NCBI RefSeq assembly: GCF_019097595.1
Contig: NC_080713.1
Span: forward strand, 6,466,199-6,530,198
Direction: 5' to 3'
DNA length: 64,000 nt
DNA from: Hemibagrus wyckioides
Lineage: Eukaryota > Chordata > Actinopteri > Siluriformes > Bagridae
Shown here one piece after another: positions 1 through 11,881 of the stretch (the stretch's first letter is position 1; every line of letters starts with the position of its first letter). Under the pieces are notes generated by a model. It was not told the origin of the DNA and did not search any database. It saw nothing but the letters and a program-made list of their open reading frames with translations. The position numbers were made by a program, and so were the translations under genes.

Positions 1-1610
1 ATACACTAATCAAAAAAACGAGTGTATGTTAAATCATTTCAAAAAATCCAATCAAACAGTGAAGTGTAGTTTCCTGAGGAAAGAATAAACTTCAAACACT
101 TAATGCTAGTCAGCAGCAGCAGCAGACAGATTCAGCTCCTGTTTTTAATCCTTCCACATAATTAGAACAACAATGATCTGAAATTTATGCAAGTCTTTAG
201 AGATATCACCATTTCAACTCCCAACCTCACAGAAACATATACAGCTAAGCCATTAGCTATCTGTATGAGCTAGCCTAGCGATCCAGATCTGATGTTTTAA
301 CTTAAAAAAAAAGATGTTACATTGATGTTGCATAGCGATTCCCTGTTGTTTTACAGTATATAATATGTTTGCTTTATATACTTAATATAATGTTTAAAGA
401 CCATCTTTGATAGATTGTTAACTGCACCTAGAAGTGTTAGCGAGCTAGCAACTAACCTAGCATGCTGCTGAAACTCTGTTGTGTCTGTGTTACAAAGTAG
501 ATAAATTAGTGAGACAGATTTATTTGAGATTTCTATTGTTTTTGTTGAGAACAGGAACAAAGTTAAGGAAGTTTGCTAGGAATAGGAATATTGGCTATGT
601 TAGCTAGACAGCTAATGTTAACTAATGTCTTTATAGAGTATACTGTTAATAATGATAAAATGCCAAACCTTTTTGCTTTGGTTGCAACAATGGAGTACAA
701 GAAAAGAAATTTTTACTCAAGTAGTTTTTCATCAGACAACCTTTTCCATCTTGTTAGAATTTTCTCGATCACTACTTTAACTTCTTTTCAAGCGAATTAT
801 TTGTACAGTAGCGACACTTTTACTCTAGTCGGTATGTTTTGTACTCTTTTCACCTCTGGAGCAGTTTTTTTTTTTTTTTTCTGATTTTCTGTTTCTATTA
901 GATAGGTCTAGTCTTTTGAAACATTGACCTGAATAGACAGACTAATCCATAGCTGACTTCAGTTACCCTTTAATCTCGAATCTCAAAGTCATATGCTTCT
1001 CAGTAGACGTACTTTCAAATTCCACAGACATCTGCTGTACCACAAGAGACAAGCCGGTCTCACCATACTAATATCAGGGTACAATGAATATAGCGTCGCT
1101 GCGAATGTGACAGTTTGAGGGTTAGGAGGCTTTCTTAATCATCCAACAGTGACACTTATGGTAGTGCTGGCATTTGAACTTACACCCTTTTCTGATCCGC
1201 GGACAAAGCTTTAACAGCTGCTACAAAGCCGTTCGAGTTAACTTCCAAATTTATATCAGAAGCCTGGGACGGTTGGATCAGTAGGCTAGCAGGGCTAAGC
1301 TCTTTGTCTTTCAAAGATAAGACGATAAGAAGATGGCAGTAAGGTTTTATCAGATTATTTGCTGTAAAATGGATTATTTTGGATTCTTGTGGAAGCAAGT
1401 GCAACAGTGCCACCAATGGTAGAAAGAAAAATATGCACAGTGCAGTGAAGAAGCAAGGCTAGGGCTGATTTCTTTCTGGACCAAACTGTGGATTCATGTG
1501 GATAAAGAAATGTCAGGTGATTATATAAAAGGTCACGGCTCCTAGATCTGATCTACACTGATATTTTAATCTTCTTGTGTTTCACATACACATTCATTGT
1601 AACTCAGAGG
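1..1610. other. Unassigned AT-rich DNA
   Basis: No gene or known repeat was recognised here. There is a short CAG run near 112-127 and a T run near 867-881. Short open frames on both strands have no recognisable domain and are probably chance frames. Confidence 0.6.
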
Positions 1611-1616
1611 TAATGA

Positions 1617-1826
1617 TAGTGGTAACTCAAGTGGTTAAGGATCAGGGTTAAAGCCCCTGCACTGCTAAGCAGCCACCGTTGGGCCCTTGAACAAGGCACT
1701 AAACTCCACCTGCTCCAGGGGCACTGTGTTATAGCAGACCCTGTCCTCTGACCCCAACATCCAAAGTTGGGATATGCGAAGAAAGAATTCCACTGTGCTG
1801 TAACGTATATGTGACAAATAATGGTT
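1617..1826 (+). repeat. tRNA-derived SINE, family A
   Basis: The left end carries a Pol III A-box-like stretch (TGGTAACTCAAGTGG) followed by a shortened B-box region. The body contains the phrase TTGGGCCCTTGAACAAGGC, and the tail runs GGGATATGCGAAGAAAG, then CACTGTGCTGTAACG, then GTGACAAATAA. The same order of blocks occurs at 17003-17240 (minus), 33962-34130 (minus), 50232-50465 (plus) and as a tail at 20262-20345, so this is a dispersed family. From memory it resembles a SINE common in catfish DNA. It is a retroposon copy, not a functional tRNA gene. Confidence 0.8.
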
Positions 1827-1904
1827 TCTAAATTACACTCACAGGTCTAATCCATCCAAATAATTCTGACTATCATTCTATTATTTTTTCCCCAAAATGC
1901 TTTT

Positions 1905-2120
1905 GAATTCTTGTCAATTCATCTCAAATTTATTTGTACAGCACTGGACATCATTACAAAGCAGCAAATCAGGACAGAAATGTTACATTCATAAATCAAT
2001 ACTTAATGAAAAAATACCAGATGTGTGACAGTGGTGAGGAAAAACTTTGTGAGAGAATATTAGGAAGAACAGTGTCTCAAAAGGGAACCCATCCTCATCC
2101 AGGGGGAAACACTAAAAGCA
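1905..2120 (+). repeat. Dispersed repeat family E, diverged copy
   Basis: Starts near an ATTCATCTCAAATTTATTTG motif and contains a GTGGTGAGGAAAAAC block, then an AAAGGGAACCCATCCTCATC block. The same blocks in the same order are seen at 31081-31470 and 42245-42500, and on the other strand at 7765-8340. No coding capacity was recognised. This is a common teleost interspersed repeat by memory, but I cannot assign its class. Confidence 0.6.
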
Positions 2121-2348
2121 GACACACCATTTTTAATCAGAATACATGTTGCACATAATGACAGATGGGGGAGCTGTATGTTTTCTTTTATTTCTTTCTG
2201 TTTTTCGAATGAAAGGAGTACTTAAAGAACATTTCTGTTTCTCATTTACTTGATACTTGGAATACAGTAAACTCATTAGAGCATTAAAGACTTGAAACAA
2301 ATAAGAAAAAATAGAAATCATGTATAAATTTTTCTCTTTGTTTAAAAG

Positions 2349-2371
2349 TGTGTGTGTGTGTGTGTGTGTGT
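2349..2371. repeat. (GT)n microsatellite
   Basis: Uninterrupted GT dinucleotide run of about 11 units. Confidence 0.95.
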
Positions 2372-2437
2372 AATAGCTTGCTGCTTATTATATCATTAAA
2401 ATGACCTCATTATATAATGCATTGATGAACACTAATG

Positions 2438-2830
2438 TCAAGACACGGGGTGCCAGGCGGGAACAAATCAGACCCAAGTGCAGGAACAGACATCAGACAG
2501 GGGTTTATTATAAAATAACTAAATGAACAGACACCAGAAAACATTAGGGCAGAACTAGGAACCAAAATAGAGAACAAGATACAAAAACCAACAACATAAA
2601 ACAGAGAACACTGAGTAACAAAACAGAACACGGTGACAAGGACTTAGCAAACAACACACACAGGACAACAGGTATAAATTGGGGAGGTAATTAGTGAAAC
2701 AAGAGGGACAGGTGTGCAGAGGCAGGTAGGGCAAACATGTGAGGACACAAAACATAAACAAAATCACATGGGCACAGGGTATAAATAAACCCCTTCTGGA
2801 CTGCCCCCTGGTGAACCAAGCCATCCATGA
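2438..2830. mobile_element. Non-autonomous hAT-like element with 8-bp flanking repeat
   Basis: The 393-bp block is flanked on both sides by the same 8 bases, CACTAATG, at 2430-2437 and 2831-2838. An 8-bp target duplication is the usual hAT signature. The ends begin TCA and finish TGA, but the terminal inverted repeats are otherwise weak. Inside is a CCCCCTGGTG motif near the right end and TATAAAT-like stretches. A related arrangement (CCAGGGGG, then TTTATTTAT, then CACCTGTC) is seen in the opposite orientation near 18452-18600. Open frames across it are not similar to any transposase I know, so it would depend on a transposase made elsewhere. Class assignment is inference from the flanking repeat. 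Confidence 0.55.
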
Positions 2831-2839
2831 CACTAATGG

Positions 2840-5800
2840 CTCCCAAGTCAAGATAAATTTCAAGTTTTATCACCATCATATATGTCACATGGTTCAGAGC
2901 TGACTGGGAAATTCCAGGAAATTTTTAGAGCAAAGTGTGTTCAAATGGAAGAGGATATGGCATCAGTAAAGATGAGTCACCAGCAATGGGCCCAATGTTC
3001 CCAGCTGCTGAACTGGAAAAGGTCATTTACCCCAGACCTTCCCAAGTGAAGTCTGTGGAAGAAAGCTACACGCTTTATTTAACAGTTCAATCAAGGCTTG
3101 AGGTTTAATGGAGCAGAAATATGAAAAGCCAACAGATGCTACTACTCACTCACATTAACCTGGGACTAATATATCATAATAGGCTTATGATAAACTGTTG
3201 AGGTCTCCTCATGATTTAAAACAAGTTTTCGGACATCATTCATCAATTTCCTAATCTAATTGTTGTGTCCAATTGTTCATGGTCTAAAAGTCTCAGATGC
3301 TTTATAGCGTTAGTCTGAGTTGGAGTGGCAGAGGTTTAGATAGAGGTTTTAATTATTAACAGGGGCTGAAATAAGCACACATCTCGGTGCAGTGGTATTG
3401 CTTTCTGTGTTCGTCACCTTGTAGTAATATGACTGCTATGCTTGAATGAACGAGTGTCTTTTGAGGTGAAATAAGAAATAACCCATTGTGCTTTATCCTT
3501 TAGTCCAAAGGCAATGGGGACAAACTGGCTTTTCATTCTTTCCTTGTTCTGAATGCTTAAATGAAAAAAAATCTGCTACAACTAAACGTTTATTTCCCCA
3601 GAATGAAATCATTATGCGTCTAATATCTAGTACTGCTAGTCACACTAGACCGGTTCTCACTTAAACCCCACTTTGAGACCCATTGCACTAGACTGCGCTT
3701 TAAAAAAAATGATATTATATAAACACGCGCTCGCTTTCTGTCTGGCAGCAAGGACTCCTGGGAGCATTCATTCAAATATTCCTTTTTTACAATGACAGAT
3801 TTGAAAAATTGATCAAAACATTGTTATAGACAGACCATTTAAAAAGTTTTTTATAAAAAACAGGATTGATGCTTACTTGCGGTGCCAGCTGCCAGCTCAG
3901 AGAGATTTAGAGATCTTTATAACATATGTATCAGGCAGATAACTGATAAGCCCGCTTTTTTCCGAAAGTTGTAGTTCTTTGTTATGAGCATAGCTCGAAA
4001 ATCTGCCCAGTGTGAAGATGATCCACTGTCGGTGGTGCACTATTGAATAATCCAGCTGTGATGTATGATTTTGTTGGTGTTTCCTTTCTATATCGTCATA
4101 TGAAATTCTCTTCATGCTCCGTGTTAAGTACAGAAGGAATGATTTTTTCAGACAGAGGAATCCAAGACTGTTATAGTCAGCAGTTGCGGCACACAGGAAC
4201 AATTCGAGTTATAGAGGAATTTTCAGGCTTGTTTTAATTATGCTTACGTTCAGTGTGAGTCATTAGTTTTTAATATCATCAAGTACAATGTTTATAGCAC
4301 AGTGCTGTTGAATTATCAATTCTCGATTGGTCAGAAAGTGTTGGTTCATTTTATTTATAAGGACGTGTATGGCAGACACTCTGCAAAATATAAGAAAAAA
4401 AAATATTTGGAAGGAATCCCTAGTCTCAGTGTCTTAGAAAAAGTCAACAAAGCAACACATAACCACTAGAAGAAAGTCTTAATAGTCATGGCAGAAGACT
4501 TTTATTTATTTTATTATTTATTTATTTAATCTTCAGAGGATAAAAATATAGACATTGTTTTTAGCTATAGTTAATCCCTGGTATATAATGTATACCTTAG
4601 AATAACATTTTTTCAATTATTATTTCTTTTATTTCTTTTATTTTTTCTTTTATTTATTTTTTTAGTTCTTCCCCAATGTTAATATACAATGTTGTGCTCA
4701 TAAATAAATTCAATTCTTGAATTTCTTTTAAATTATTGGTTTATTTTTGTAGAATAAAATTAAAACCAGGAGAAATAACACACATCAGGATGTGCTGTTA
4801 TAAGAAAGCAATCAGAAGTATCAGAACCCAAGATATAGAGATTCCCTCTTTGTGTCCTAGATTGATGCCTAGGTCTTTTTATTGCTGGATCAGCTTCTTT
4901 CTATATATAACCAAGTATTTGCGAATTTGCACGTCCACGAATATCCCATAGCATGCTAGGTTCTAGTCTGCGGATAAAATGAAGAGAATGTAGGATGAAT
5001 GAATAAACAATAACTTTGTAGGACATGATATGAGTTTCTAGTTTTTATCTTTTGTGCTAATCTGGGCTAACTGTGATTCAGAGAGCATGATTTTGGTAGA
5101 AATACACCTCTAATTTCCTCTAATTTGCAAAGAAAAAACACGTGAGCAGGAAATGTCAGAGGAAAGGGATTGAGGGTGAGCATTAGAGATGCTGGAAAAC
5201 ATATTATTTGCAAATTAGTCTGAGTTGTGTGGTTGTGTGGTCTCCATAATCCAATGATCTGAAGGTATGACTCGGCATAAATTAAAAAAAGACTTGCGTT
5301 CAAGAAGACGTGAAGAAGAGAGTGGGTTTGAGTGAATTAATTATCAGGAGCTGCGATTAGAAATTCTCCTGTGATACCCAATCAGAAAAGAGTCTCGTAT
5401 TCCCAAATTACAGCACAGTGCCATTATCAAAAAGATTTTTGCTCACATTAATATAGACTTAGATACAGAAGCCAGTGTCTTTTTATTTATTTTTTAAATG
5501 ATTAAATACACAGGAATCAGAACAAAACATGCCGAAGCCTACAGGCAAAAGAACTCTTTGCATGGGTTCATATTAGCATATGACCATTCCACATATAGTT
5601 GAGTTTTTTTGGGTTTTCAGAAGGATATATATTTTATATAACTGCACAGTAGTTCCAGCTGTAATGAATGATTTATGTTTCTGTGCTCGATTCTAATGTT
5701 ATTGCTTCTATGGTAACAGCTCATGCAAAGGGACTCGTATGAAAAACACTCCACATGATCTAAGCCCTTATACAATAACCCTTACCGTGTAACGTTTCAT

Positions 5801-6589
5801 AGAACACTAGCAAAAAAAAAAAAAAAAAAAAGACCATTGGAGTATATGCTAAGAAATTTATAAGGAAGAAAAAAATCACACCATTTTATAAAAAGTGATG
5901 AATGTTTTCCAATAAATATATCTTTCTATATGTCTTTAGAACTGCCTTTAATCTCTTTTATTTCCTCTGAACAGTTTTTAGATCCTCTCTGTTCTATTAA
6001 TGACATCCCTGCACCCATAGCCCAAATAAATACTTAAACAGAGATCTTTTTTTTTTTTTCTTCTCACACAGAAATTTCTGGAAAAACAACTGATGCAATA
6101 CATATCTCAGTTTTTATGCATTTTGGGATAATTTCTTGATAAATGTTTCGAACTTCGAACACGGAAAGACTTGCACAAGCAATGAGGTTCTTTTTTTTTT
6201 TGAGTTTGTAGTCATTCTGGCATCATTAATGAGAGTAATCCGTTCGCTCCATGCTATTAGATCGCAATTTAGTTACAGAAGTGAACACAGCCAACGTTAC
6301 TAGCTTTTACTCTCAGTAGTCCATACGGATAAGCAAAAAAAAAAGAAAAGAAAAAGGAAGACATCAAAAGCTTTTCTTAATTCCTGTCCATTGACCTGAA
6401 ATAGATGGTCACGGAAATGTGTGCATAATTACTTTTACAGCTAATGTGTTCAATCAAACACCATCTAAGGTCCATTTGGGATGCATCTTGCTCTGTGGTC
6501 AATGGGTCACAAATGGAAGGGGGGGAAAACAAGGAATTAGCTTAAACCATCACACAGTGGTGGGGAGTTTATTTTTAAAAAATTAAATA

Positions 6590-6590
<1 letters not shown>
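2840..6590. other. Unassigned AT-rich DNA
   Basis: No exon, RNA gene or intact transposon was recognised. A short GATTGGTCAGAAAGTGTT-containing repeat lies at about 4300-4390 (family F), and A or T runs occur near 5813-5831, 6048-6059 and 6190-6200. Short frames such as those near 3.9-4.2 kb and 5.1-5.3 kb have no visible domain. Confidence 0.6.
4300..4390. repeat. Short dispersed repeat family F
   Basis: Contains CGATTGGTCAGAAAGTGTTG followed by an AT-rich stretch and GTATGGCAGACA. Related copies with the same GATTGGTCAGAAGGTGTT-type core are at 18240-18420 and 29780-29960; the last also repeats GTATGGCAGACATTGCAC. Class unknown. Confidence 0.55.
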
Positions 6591-6596
<6 letters not shown>

Positions 6597-6646
<50 letters not shown>

Positions 6647-6731
6647 AGAAATGGAGAAAAGGGAGGGGGAAAAATGAAAATAAAATATATTAAAAAAAAC
6701 TAACTAACTAACTAACTAAACTAACTAAATC

Positions 6732-6769
<38 letters not shown>
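6597..6769. repeat. Compound microsatellite (AT)n / (CTAA)n / (AT)n
   Basis: Two AT dinucleotide runs (6597-6639 and about 6735-6769) enclose an interrupted CTAA run (about 6699-6728). The AT tracts are self-complementary and likely unstable in length. Confidence 0.95.
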
Positions 6770-6771
<2 letters not shown>

Positions 6772-7094
6772 CTTAATTTTTAGTTTAATTAATTTATTTA
6801 TGTGGTGTGATGTGGAGCTGTTGTTTTCTTTTACTATGGGAGGAAATGTTTTATTTTTCTTATATAGCAATATTGGTCAATAATGTCCATGTTTAATGAA
6901 AAAAAAAAATGTATCTTTTATCATAATGTTTCACTTTGCAAAATGAACTTTGCAGTTCCATTTAATTTAGTGAAATATCTACTTATTAAATGTCTTAGAT
7001 TACAGCAGCTGCTAAATAAAAACCTTTCCTAAAGTTATATTTTCTCAATTATAAAGTTAATAAAATCATAATAAACATTCAGCTTGTCATATTA

Positions 7095-7130
7095 CTAAAG
7101 AATTTATTTATTTATTTATTTATTTATTTT
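7095..7130. repeat. (TTTA)n microsatellite
   Basis: Tandem TTTA tetranucleotides just left of a variable AT-rich region. Confidence 0.9.
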
Positions 7131-7764
7131 TCCCATTCATTTGACATTCAGGTGTCCCTGTGTAATACGGATGGATGAAGTTGAATAAAAGTAGATTTTT
7201 TTTTTTTAATTGCATTATATACTCTAGACTCTCTAGATAATAAAGAGATATATATTTTAATGTGTTTAAGAATGGAAGGCATAATCATTGAAGAGGTGAC
7301 ATTTTTTAAGGAGCTGTTTATTTAACATTTACGGAAGGAGTCTTCAGGACCGATGAGTTTCTGTGTTCTTGGTTATCTGTAAATGACAGGCTGTGTTTTT
7401 TAAAAGAGAGTGATAGAGAGAGTGAGAGGTTGGTGAGGTAATGACTGTTTATCACGTCTGTAACATAAGTGATAACAGGAACAAACCTGTCTCTCTGATG
7501 TTCCACAACATTAAATCTTAACTTTCCTTCCATCCATTTTCTGACCTGCTTATCCTCCAGATTTATATAGGCAGCCTGTAGTCTATCCCAAGCCACAAGG
7601 AGGGGGTTACCCAGGGTGGTGTTCTGACTAATCACAAAGCACAATCACACAGCCATTCACACATTACAGACAATTTAGAGATGCCAATCATCCTAAAACA
7701 CATATTTTTGAACTATGGAGTAAACCAGAGTACCTAAAAGGCAGGAAACCCCAGGAAAAGCAGC

Positions 7765-8340
7765 TACGCTAATTCCTCTCCACTTGCTTTTCTTTTTCTA
7801 CCCATCCCGAGACCTCTAGAGAATGTGCCAGCTCCAGTTATGCTGCCCATGATGAAGATTTTGGACCTTCAGTGAGAAGAAGCTAACCCTGCGAGGATCT
7901 CGAGGCATCCAGAGATGTGCCAGCTCCGGTTGGATTTTGCTTCATGAAGAGTTCAGACATTCGAAGAGAAGATGCCGACCCCATGTGTGCTTTGAGGACA
8001 ACTCAAATGGATTACAATGTTACAATGCTGTAACTCCATCATCAAGCATTTGAATGCTTCAACATGGAGGAGTTGGTGTTGAATCTATAATGAACTCAGT
8101 TGTTAAGCTAATTTATGAGTTGCTCAGGAGCTCCTGGTTACACAACTCCAACCACTTGGGACCTCCATCCTTACAGTCCTCTTACCATCACGCCTCACAC
8201 CAGGCTTGCTCATTAAGGATTAGGGATTAATACAAATAAATTGAAATATAAGTCTAATATTAATCTTGAACTTTTGTACTATATTTCTTATGTTCTTTAA
8301 AGCTGCTTTGAGACAATGTCCACTATACAAATAAAACTGA
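7765..8340 (-). repeat. Dispersed repeat family E, nested in a SINE
   Basis: Read on the minus strand it begins with TTTTATTTGTATAGTGGACA, then CAAAGCAGCTTTAAAGAACA, and CTTAATGAGCAAGCCTG, the same order as 31081-31470 on the plus strand. It lies inside a family C SINE. Its distal part (about 7818-8000) carries two imperfect direct units of about 90 bp, each with TGTGCCAGCTCC. Confidence 0.7.
7818..8000. repeat. Imperfect tandem duplication, two units of about 90 bp
   Basis: Units begin near 7818 and 7911. Both hold TGTGCCAGCTCC, an ATGAAGA block, a GAAGAAG or AGAGAAGATG block and a following C-rich stretch in the same order. The duplication sits within the repeat E copy. Confidence 0.6.
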
Positions 8341-8434
8341 AATGGGGAGAACATGCAAAGTCCAGGCACTCAGAGGGTCAAGGCAGGAATTAAACCCCCA
8401 ATTCTGGAGCTGCAAAGAAAACATGGTAATTTCA

Positions 8435-10280
8435 AAGCCATTTGGCCCTAAATCTTAACCATAAACCATTCAAATGTTTGACTTGTTGTTCATTAATAAA
8501 GTAAATATTTTAATCAGTGCCAAATCACTACTAAATAAGTGAAATAACAAACTCCAGGCCATGAAGTTAAATGAAATTCAAACACTTAGGGGTGTAAATG
8601 CATTCCATCACCCCAGCCTGGGCGAATTCTCATAGAACTATACAATCTGTCATGTGTTATTCCTCACTTAACAGATGGAATGCATAAGCAATCAAAAAAT
8701 GCAGTTAGCGCAACATCGAGCAATTATTATTATAAATGTTTCCTGAACAAAATTATAGTGTTACAAAACACACACGTACAAGGGCTTTTATTAACCGTTA
8801 CTTATCTCCATGACAACTTTTCACAAACGTCCAATTTAGAGTGAAACAAAGCTTGTGCTGTTCAAGTGTTTGGATTTAACCTGCTGCTGTCACCCTAAAT
8901 GAGGTGAACAATGGCTGGTAGTTTGCGGGTGCAGGCGTCTGTGTCTGCTGGGAAAACAAACAGCAATTAGGACTGAAGAGAACTGCGGAGAGACACGCAG
9001 CTGCTCAACACACAATTACTCTTTTCTCCGCAATCACATGCAATTATCATTCCGTTTTTCTCTCTCTCTCTCAAATTTTCATTTGGAAACATGAATGCGG
9101 GATGATCCAGAGCGTTTCTCAATTCTCAGCAGTTCATTTCATTGTATAGCTTCAGCTGCGTGCTGCTTATTTCGACTCCTATGCTAGTCAGAAAGGTGTG
9201 AGAGGCATGAATACAATCTAAATGGAGGACCTGTGTAACCCACACGCCTATATTTAGGTTCCTGTCATCCTGACTCACAGGGCTGGTGTGAAATGTCAGC
9301 TTCTCTAAGCTTTTAAGTAGAATTTACTCAGCTTTTATATTCACTTACTTTACCCCCCAACAGCACAGTGCCAGGAATAACATATAACAGCCTGATGTGA
9401 TGGTTTCTAATCTGGGAGTCAGATACACGCAAACCTAGAAATAAAAGAATTCCCTCAGCTTCAGAAAAGCTCGGGAAAAAAAAAAAAAATGACTGTCTTA
9501 CTCCAAATAAATCTTGGTCTGCATCAACAGGAAGTACATGATTGATGAGGAAGGCAGTTGAGTATTTAGCTAATCATATTAGCCCTGTTGAAATGCACAG
9601 ACCCGACGAATTCTGCAATTATCACGGATTATATTATATGAATGTACGTGACTCAGTTGGCCAGATCTCATAAAGACATGCCAAATCAAATTATACAGTC
9701 CAGTGTCTGTTTCAGTGGTGATCCCCCACCTTCAGAAATACCAGATCTTTGTTCGGTGGCTCAAAGAAAGACTGCACATTGGGAATAATCAGATTTAAGA
9801 CATAAACCGAACGCAAAAGTGATATTTTCATGGCTGTCATATTTGGACTTTTACAGAGAGGGAGTGGGTGGTGATTTTATTTCATTCAGAATGATATAGC
9901 TCCTGGATATAATCTGTCTTCAGTGTAGCAGAATGCATGCATTTCTGTCCAGTGTAAAACAAAGAGGATCCAGATTAAACTAGCCACACTTTGATTTATG
10001 CTTCACATTTTCAGCGAGAACGCAATATGGAAATAAAAGCTCTATATAGGCGTATTCTATAAACAAAACAACAAATAAACATTTTAAACCCAGTAACTGC
10101 TGACATTTTACTGCTCTCTGCACTGATTGTGAAATTATACAATATGTGTAAAGCGTATTGTCATAACTATACACTAGTTGTCTTTAATTTAACAAGCAAT
10201 AAATCTCTAAAGTGTAGCAGCTTGAGAGGTTTCACCGAAAGGCTAATTAAACGCTTCATAATATTACAGCTCGTGATTTT
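8435..10280. other. Mostly unique DNA, no gene recognised
   Basis: No known repeat was identified apart from a short TC run near 9059-9071 and an A run near 9476-9489. The part at 8860-9080 is less AT-rich and free of recognised repeats (see the candidate entry). Confidence 0.55.
8860..9080. other. Candidate conserved non-coding stretch
   Basis: Complex, non-repetitive sequence with several ATTA/TAAT-type homeodomain-like cores (for example GCAATTAGG and ACAATTACTC) and no open frame of note. The call rests on composition and lack of repeats only; conservation cannot be seen from one sequence. Confidence 0.2.
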
Positions 10281-10282
10281 AT

Positions 10283-10405
10283 GTTTACATTTATAGCATT
10301 TGGTAGACACCCATATCCAGAGAGACTTCAACAAAGACAATTACCTCATTTTTTTGTTGAGGTTTAAGGGCCTTGCTTAAGGGGCAGGTTTAGCAGGTTT
10401 ACTGA
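10283..10405 (-). repeat. SINE family B fragment
   Basis: Begins TTTATAGCATTTGGTAGAC and continues through CCATATCCAGAGAGACTTC to TAAGGGCCTTGCTTAAGGGG. Reverse-complemented, this is the L2-like tail seen at the end of the plus-strand copy at 16064-16250 (CTGGATAAGGGCATCTGCC then AAATGCCAGAAATGTAAATG). The tRNA-like head is not clear. Confidence 0.65.
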
Positions 10406-10577
10406 TCCAACATCGGCACAAATGTCTATGAAAAATCAACAACAGCCAACTTCATGCTCATTTTGACAAACATGGCCATAAAAGACACTTAAATCCACAT
10501 TTCCTGAAATCTATATTCTGACATTTAGCCTTGATGTTTTTTCTTTCTTATTTTCTTTCGTTTTTTATCTGTACCTT

Positions 10578-10628
10578 AAAGTAGACAGTTGGTTTTGAGG
10601 GATGCAGATCCTTGCAGATTTTTGATAA
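10578..10628. repeat. 51-bp segment repeated at 36330-36381
   Basis: The stretch starting AAAGTAGACAGTTGG and ending CAGATTTTTGATAA recurs near 36330 in the same orientation with about one base different. The flanks do not match. Its nature is unknown. Confidence 0.8.
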
Positions 10629-11254
10629 GTGAAAGAGAAACTTGCAAAATGAAAAAAGAAAAAAAATGAAGAAGCCTTCTGATCACGGATTGTATAGGCT
10701 GATTGACACTTTGCCTGCAAAGATTTCTACCGATCTGAATGAATCCATTTTTACATATTAACCATATTAAATGAACAGTAATCATTTAATAATCAAATGC
10801 AGGTAATCTGGTCCGAATTTATCCGATCATCAGCCGTGAAAATAAGAAGCATGGGAGTCCAGTCAGCTTATCCAGCTTTGTAATTGTGTTGTTTAAGTTG
10901 TTAATGAGATTTAAATTGTTTTCGTCTGGGAAATCTGTCATCCAAATGCGATTATTAAGCGGACGGTGAGAAGAAGAAGAGTTTAAGGCTGCAATACAGT
11001 TGTTTGGAAGTTCAGAAACTTGAAAGTGATACAAAATCCACGCATTATGGATCAGTATAATGCTTTCTAATGTCACTGAAACACTAGCGTTACACCCCTA
11101 GTGTGATGAAAACAGACTCACTCACAGCAACAGCAGCAATGCATAGCTGTCTAGTAGACTATAGCCTGGGTAACTCTGTGTACACAGAATGCTCACTTTT
11201 CTAATTTCAGTTATAAAAAAGACCAGTGTGTTACAATTAAGCTTGAACTCACTG

Positions 11255-11258
<4 letters not shown>

Positions 11259-11288
<30 letters not shown>
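11259..11288. repeat. (AG)n microsatellite
   Basis: About 15 AG dinucleotide units. Confidence 0.95.
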
Positions 11289-11289
<1 letters not shown>

Positions 11290-11825
11290 ACACCCACATG
11301 TTTTCCACTCATTACCATAGGCCTGGGCAGAGGGTAGCTTATTACCTCAGAGCAACAGAAGCCACTTTGACTGGAACAGAAAACCAATCATTAATCACAT
11401 GGTACATCATGTGGGGACTACGCCAGTGTAGTCCGAGACGTGTCTACTTGTGAGGCAATTACCTTCAATACAGTTTCATGCACAGGAGACAAGGCCATTG
11501 TCATTGCTATCCTACACTCATTCCACTAAATTATAGATGACAGCTGGTTTCAGTGATTTATATTTAAATGTCAAGCGTCTCGATATACGTTTTTGTAGAT
11601 TATATAGTGCCTTCACTCCAACCTCTGACATCTCCTTTTACATTTTTCAGTATCCTGTAATGCTACAACCTGGAGCTTCAAATAATTAATCAGATTTTAA
11701 ATATTCAAATAATTCTTCAAATATTAATTTGGGAGTAGTTGAATGTACAAACATAGTACATAATATAAAAATAATGTGAATCATTCAATCACAATTTAAC
11801 TTTTTAATTATTTATTTATTAAGTA

Positions 11826-11833
<8 letters not shown>

Positions 11834-11880
<47 letters not shown>
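11834..11880. repeat. (TTA)n microsatellite
   Basis: About 15 ATT/TTA trinucleotide units followed by TTTA-rich sequence. Confidence 0.95.

Positions 11881-11881
<1 letters not shown>

Larger units (their letters stand above)
7528..8430 (-). repeat. SINE family C copy split by an insertion
   Basis: Two parts of one family C SINE, 7528-7762 and 8341-8430, are separated by about 580 bp of unrelated repeat. The left part starts with TCCATCCATTTTCTGACCTG and continues through ACAATTTAGAGATGCCAATC to AAAGGCAGGAAACCCC. The right part resumes at GGGGAGAACATGCAAAG and runs on with GGCAGGAATTAAACCCCCAA. In the uninterrupted copy at 37320-37790 the equivalent blocks follow one another directly. This shows that the family E copy inserted later. 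Confidence 0.75.
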
